Assembly: GCA_030916665.1 (NCBI GenBank)
Contig: JAUPWC010000006.1
Location: 1-9,826, forward strand
Source of the DNA: Verrucomicrobiota bacterium
GTDB taxonomy: Bacteria > Verrucomicrobiota > Verrucomicrobiia > Opitutales > Opitutaceae
Length of the DNA stretch: 9,826 nt
Reading direction: 5' to 3'
Both the position numbers and the translations under genes were made by a program. Position 1 is the first letter of the stretch; each line of letters starts with the position of its first letter. Positions 6,825 through 9,826 of the stretch are shown here, one piece after another. The notes below the pieces were generated by a model. It was not told the DNA's origin, did no database searches, and was given only the letters and a program-made list of their open reading frames with translations.

Positions 6825-8075
6825 ATGTCCGCCGACCTCCATTTTTGCCGCCGCTGCCTCTACGGCACCAGCCATCCCCTAGGCCTCGTGCTTGATCAGG
6901 AGGGTATCTGCTCGGGCTGCCGCATCCACGAGGAGAAGGACCGGCTCGACTGGGGTGAACGCTGGCAGCGCCTCGAGCGGATCGTCCAACCGCACCGCAG
7001 CGTGTCGGGCCGCGAATACGACTGCATCGTGCCCGTCACCGGGGCGCAGGACTCCTACTACATCGTCCACCTGGTGAAGGAGCGGCTCGGACTCAACCCG
7101 CTGCTCGTCACCTACAACAAGTATTTCAACACGCCGCTCGGCATCAAGAACCTCGCCAACCTGCGCATCCGCTACAACTGCGACATCCTCTTCCAGAACG
7201 TAAACCCGGTCTCAGTGAAGAAGATCACGCGGACGACGCTGCGCGAATTCGGCAGCATGTATTGGCCCTGCCTGGCCGGCCAGACCGTGTTCCCCGTGCA
7301 GGTCGCCGTGCGCCACCGCATCCCGCTGATCATCTGGGGTGCCCACCAAGGGCTGGAACAGACGGGCATGTTCTCCCACGAACACGAGGTGGAGATGACC
7401 CGCCGCTACCGCAAGGACCACGACCTGATGGGCCACGAGGCCGACGACCTGCTTTGGGTCTACGACACCCTGAAGGAGGAGGACATCTGGCAATACCGCT
7501 ACCCGGGCGATGCCGACCTCAACGCCGTCGGCGTGACCGGAATCTATCTTGGCAACTACGTGCGTTGGGACCCCAAGGCCCAGCACGAGCTGATGATGAA
7601 GCGCCACGACTTCCGCACCGCACCCTTCGCCCGCACCTTCGACTGCTACGACTACACCGACTGCTTCAACTATATGGACGTCCACGACGTCCTGAAGTTC
7701 TACAAGCAGGGATACTCGCGCGTCACCGACCATGCTTCCCGCGAAATCCGCCACGGCCGCCTCTCCCGCGAGCAGGGCCTGGCCCTCGTGCGCGCCCACG
7801 AGCAGGTTTCGCCGAAATACCTCGGTCTGTTCTGCGAGTGGCTCGGCATCACGCCGCGCTCGCTCCAATTCATGATGGACCAGCACCGCAACCCGCGGTT
7901 CTGGACCGAGCTCACACCGGGGCGCTGGGCCTTCAACGGCTGGAGCGTGCATTCCGGCTCCCACGAATCCGCGCCGGCCGAAGTGAACCTGTCCAAGGCG
8001 CGGTTCACGCCGACCGACACGCTCGAATACGACCGCAACGCGGCCTACATCACCCTCGGCAAGGGCCACCCCTGA
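6825..8075 (+). CDS. N-acetyl sugar amidotransferase-like protein, PseA/WbpG family (copy 2, variant PP-loop)
   Basis: A 416-residue paralogue of the enzyme at 4303-5433. The four-cysteine finger is kept (Cys8, 11, 29, 32), and so are IIWGAHQG (169-176) and KFYKQGYSRVTDHAS (291-305), which parallel the copy-1 motifs. The PP-loop position reads TGAQDS (72-77) instead of SGGKDS: the first Ser is Thr, the second Gly is Ala and Lys is Gln, while Asp and Ser remain. It belongs to a different branch of the family, with an EHEVEMTRRYRKDHDLMG segment (186-203) not matched in copy 1. A tail of about 45 residues past 370 exceeds the copy-1 length. Proposed roles are amidination of a second position or sugar, or a partner subunit sharing HisH/HisF ammonia. 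The start follows the hisF stop by two bases with no Shine-Dalgarno sequence. Confidence 0.87.
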   Translation: MSADLHFCRRCLYGTSHPLGLVLDQEGICSGCRIHEEKDRLDWGERWQRLERIVQPHRSVSGREYDCIVPVTGAQDSYYIVHLVKERLGLNPLLVTYNKYFNTPLGIKNLANLRIRYNCDILFQNVNPVSVKKITRTTLREFGSMYWPCLAGQTVFPVQVAVRHRIPLIIWGAHQGLEQTGMFSHEHEVEMTRRYRKDHDLMGHEADDLLWVYDTLKEEDIWQYRYPGDADLNAVGVTGIYLGNYVRWDPKAQHELMMKRHDFRTAPFARTFDCYDYTDCFNYMDVHDVLKFYKQGYSRVTDHASREIRHGRLSREQGLALVRAHEQVSPKYLGLFCEWLGITPRSLQFMMDQHRNPRFWTELTPGRWAFNGWSVHSGSHESAPAEVNLSKARFTPTDTLEYDRNAAYITLGKGHP

Positions 8076-8082
8076 TCCCGGT

Positions 8083-8874
8083 TCAGTTCGCCGGCAGCCC
8101 GGCGAGCACGCTAACCACCCGCGCGCATAATCCAGCGTCACGGGCCACGATCACACCAAGCTTCTGCATCGAACCGTCGAAGTTGAACGGTTGGCCATCC
8201 GGCAAAGCGAGGCACCCGCCGGTCTCCGCCAGCATCACCGCGACGGGCGCCATGTCCCAGTCGCGCACAGGCACCCGCTTTACAAAGAGATCCACCGTGC
8301 CGTCCGCCACCAGCGCGGCCTTGAGCCCGAGGCTGCCACTCTCGCGATAACCGGTGGCCGCCAGGGCACGCACCAACTCGGCCGCGATGCCGTGCGGCTG
8401 AGGCGTGTTGTCCACAACGATACAGCGGTCGCGCGGCGCCAGGCGCGGTAGAGGCCGACCGTTGCACCAGGCGCCTTCGCCTGAACGGGCCGTCCAAGTC
8501 TGGTGGGTCGCGGGGCAATGAATGATGCCGGCCTGAGGCACATTGCCGGCGATGAAGGCGGCCTGAGTCACGAAACCGGGAAACCCGTCATACCAGCTCG
8601 CCGTGCCGTCGATGGGATCAATCAGCCAGTAGGCGGCCGGTCGCGTGTTGCCGTGCGCGGCATCCTCTTCCGACCACACGGGAACCCCGGGAAAAAGCGC
8701 GGCCAGGCGCTCCTTGATGAAAGTGTCCGCCCGGCGATCAGCTTCCGTTTTGAACTCCTTCCGGGAATGCAACGCGCGCGCCGTTTCGTCCGTGCGCCAG
8801 CGAAGCAGCTCTCGACCGAGAGTCTCCAGCACCGGGACCACGGCATCCGTGACGTTGGGCATGCTCGTGATCAT
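8083..8874 (-). CDS. Inositol monophosphatase-family sugar/nucleotide phosphatase
   Basis: A 263-residue member of the metal-dependent IMPase/CysQ/HisN/FBPase superfamily. Motifs in order are KTEADRRAD (42-50), WSEED with the metal-ligand glutamate (67-71), the hallmark DPIDGT (86-91) followed by SWYDGFPGF, and DWDMAP (205-210) with the second-site aspartate in an Asp-Trp-Asp context. All metal ligands I expect are present, so it should be an active Mg-dependent, Li-sensitive phosphomonoesterase. Substrate choice (inositol phosphate, PAP, histidinol phosphate or another sugar phosphate) cannot be told from motifs. The start at 8874 is fixed by an ATGA overlap with the upstream minus-strand gene; another Met at residue 5 is less likely. 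The stop lies 7 bases from the stop of the convergent sugar operon. Confidence 0.9.
   Translation of the reverse strand: MITSMPNVTDAVVPVLETLGRELLRWRTDETARALHSRKEFKTEADRRADTFIKERLAALFPGVPVWSEEDAAHGNTRPAAYWLIDPIDGTASWYDGFPGFVTQAAFIAGNVPQAGIIHCPATHQTWTARSGEGAWCNGRPLPRLAPRDRCIVVDNTPQPHGIAAELVRALAATGYRESGSLGLKAALVADGTVDLFVKRVPVRDWDMAPVAVMLAETGGCLALPDGQPFNFDGSMQKLGVIVARDAGLCARVVSVLAGLPAN
8087..8106. terminator. Short GC hairpin at the convergent operon junction
   Basis: The inverted repeat CGCCGG-CAGC-CCGGCG (8089-8104) can be lengthened by a U-A pair and a U-G wobble to an 8-bp stem with a 4-base loop. It sits just after the plus-strand stop (8075) and within the last codons of the minus-strand phosphatase gene. 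There is no U-tract on either side, so it is not a classical intrinsic terminator. It may be chance in GC-rich coding DNA, or it may act as an mRNA-end or pausing structure. Confidence 0.25.
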
Positions 8875-9826
8875 GCGACAGCCAGCGTGGTCAACAAGGC
8901 CAGTTCGCGCGCGCGCAACCCATCACTCTCCGGACGCGGTGGCCGACCGGCGCAGACGGTCGCCAGCCATTCGGGCAGGGCGTGCGGTCGGTGGCCGGAC
9001 AGGGCAAAAAGGTTGGCTCGGCCGGGCGTGGCGGCGTGCTCGCGCCAAAGGGGCTCCTGTTCGAGGTAAGCCGGCAGGTCGGTTTGCAGCCAGTCGGCTG
9101 GCACAGAATGGCCGCGCAAGGACACATCCTCGGCCGCGGCCAGCGCGGCCAGCACGGCACCCACCGTCTGTCCGGAATCCGGCAGACCATCGAGAAGGGG
9201 TGCGCTCCAGAGCCGGTCGCGCGACAACGCCCCGGCAATGGCGTCGGCCACGTCTTCACTCCAGACCAGATTGGCGGCATTGGTTCCGCCATTCACCAGC
9301 AGCACAGGGCCGCCATCGACGAGACGGCGCCGGTAGAAATCGAGCCGCCCAGTGTGATCGTCTGCGCCCCCCATGATGGGCAGACGGAGCACAGCCGCCG
9401 CGCGGCCGTCGTCCCGGGCCGCGAGCACGGCTCCTTCTGCTCCCACTTTGCCCGCCAAATAGCGTTGCGTGACTGGGGGCAAACCCAAGGGCATGGCCGC
9501 ATCGGTGCGCACGAACGCATCCACGGCCATCGCCGGATCAAGTTTGGTGAGCCACGTGCTGCTGATCAGCACATAAGCCGCCTCCGGACACGCGCCCAGC
9601 GCCGCTCGTGCGGCAACAGCGTCATAGGCGGTGAAATCCAAAACCAAGTCGAAGCCCGGACGAGCGGGCAATCCGGCCAGCACATCCTGCCGTTCCCCGG
9701 CCACCACTCTTGCGCCCGGCGGAGCTCCCTCGGGTCGGCGCGAGCTGACCGTGACGGCATGTCCGTCGCGCAGCAGGCGCGCCGCAACGGCGCGTCCGGC
9801 AAAGCGGGTGCCTCCGAGGAGCAGGA
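8871..9826 (-). CDS. NAD-dependent epimerase/reductase-like protein (extended SDR, 5' partial)
   Basis: The frame is open from the right edge of the window; the start lies outside, and a GTG at 9707 is only internal. The first visible residues, LLLGGTRFAGRAVAARLL, are the Rossmann GGTxFxGR nucleotide-binding loop, so only a few residues are missing and about 317 are visible. The segment DLVLDFTAYDAVAARAAL (about 9598-9651) and YVLISSTW match the second half of the cofactor domain. A YxxxK pair (Tyr at 9459-9461, Lys four codons on) could be the catalytic dyad. The overall pattern resembles the CSP41-like group of NAD-dependent epimerase/dehydratase proteins, which are often uncharacterised. 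It is translationally coupled (ATGA) to the downstream phosphatase. Whether it acts on the same sugar as the facing operon is unknown. Confidence 0.82.
   Translation of the reverse strand, partial: LLLGGTRFAGRAVAARLLRDGHAVTVSSRRPEGAPPGARVVAGERQDVLAGLPARPGFDLVLDFTAYDAVAARAALGACPEAAYVLISSTWLTKLDPAMAVDAFVRTDAAMPLGLPPVTQRYLAGKVGAEGAVLAARDDGRAAAVLRLPIMGGADDHTGRLDFYRRRLVDGGPVLLVNGGTNAANLVWSEDVADAIAGALSRDRLWSAPLLDGLPDSGQTVGAVLAALAAAEDVSLRGHSVPADWLQTDLPAYLEQEPLWREHAATPGRANLFALSGHRPHALPEWLATVCAGRPPRPESDGLRARELALLTTLAVA

Noticed and set aside
7262..8350. Plus-strand ORF of 362 codons across the convergent junction
   Set aside because: It is an Arg/Pro-rich out-of-frame reading of amidotransferase 2 that runs on antisense to the phosphatase gene.
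8645..9376. Plus-strand ORF of 243 codons opposite the phosphatase and SDR genes
   Set aside because: It is Arg/Ala/Ser-rich with no motif, and the opposite strand carries motif-complete genes.
9705..9707. GTG at 9707 as start of the SDR-like gene
   Set aside because: The frame continues upstream into a GGTRFAGR nucleotide-binding loop and then to the window edge.

Overview
The window is GC-rich bacterial DNA (roughly two-thirds G+C, judged by eye) and densely coding. Nine same-strand genes occupy 1-8075 and two opposite-strand genes occupy 8083-9826. No non-coding gap exceeds 10 bases, and there is no RNA gene, mobile element, CRISPR array or recognisable promoter. The style (high GC, long antisense shadow ORFs, almost no Shine-Dalgarno sequences, many 4-base stop/start overlaps) suits a high-GC Gram-negative, possibly a member of the Verrucomicrobiota or a proteobacterium. 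I cannot fix the phylum from the sequence.

The plus-strand block looks like part of a surface-polysaccharide or flagellar-glycan locus making an unusual amino sugar. In order it encodes: a 5'-truncated Gfo/Idh/MocA oxidoreductase (1-903); a methyltransferase of the pseudaminic-acid-associated type (900-1526); a DegT/DnrJ/EryC1/StrS PLP aminotransferase (1529-2818); a GNAT acetyltransferase (2824-3357); an unrecognised protein with a GT-B/PseG-like look (3335-4306); a PseA/WbpG-type N-acetyl sugar amidotransferase (4303-5433); a HisH-like glutaminase (5430-6041); a HisF-like TIM barrel (6034-6822); and a second, divergent PseA/WbpG-type amidotransferase (6825-8075).

The functional core is amidotransferase 1 - HisH - HisF - amidotransferase 2. 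By analogy with WbpG/HisH2/HisF2 of Pseudomonas O-antigen loci and PseA (Cj1316c) with its neighbouring hisH and hisF genes in Campylobacter jejuni, HisH should release ammonia from glutamine. HisF should carry that ammonia, and the PP-loop enzymes should use ATP to convert an N-acetyl group of a sugar into an acetamidino group. HisF supports this reading: both catalytic aspartates of the histidine-pathway cyclase are replaced (Thr11, Pro131), while the residues of the ammonia gate are kept. The aminotransferase and acetyltransferase upstream could make the N-acetyl group that is later amidinated. The sugar itself is not identifiable, because no nonulosonate synthase, CMP-transferase or 4,6-dehydratase lies in the window.

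The minus-strand pair, reading inward from the right edge, is a 5'-truncated NAD-dependent epimerase/reductase-like protein (8871-9826) followed by an inositol-monophosphatase-family phosphatase (8083-8874). The two overlap by 4 bases. They converge on the sugar operon with only 7 bases between stop codons, so they may or may not belong to the same pathway.
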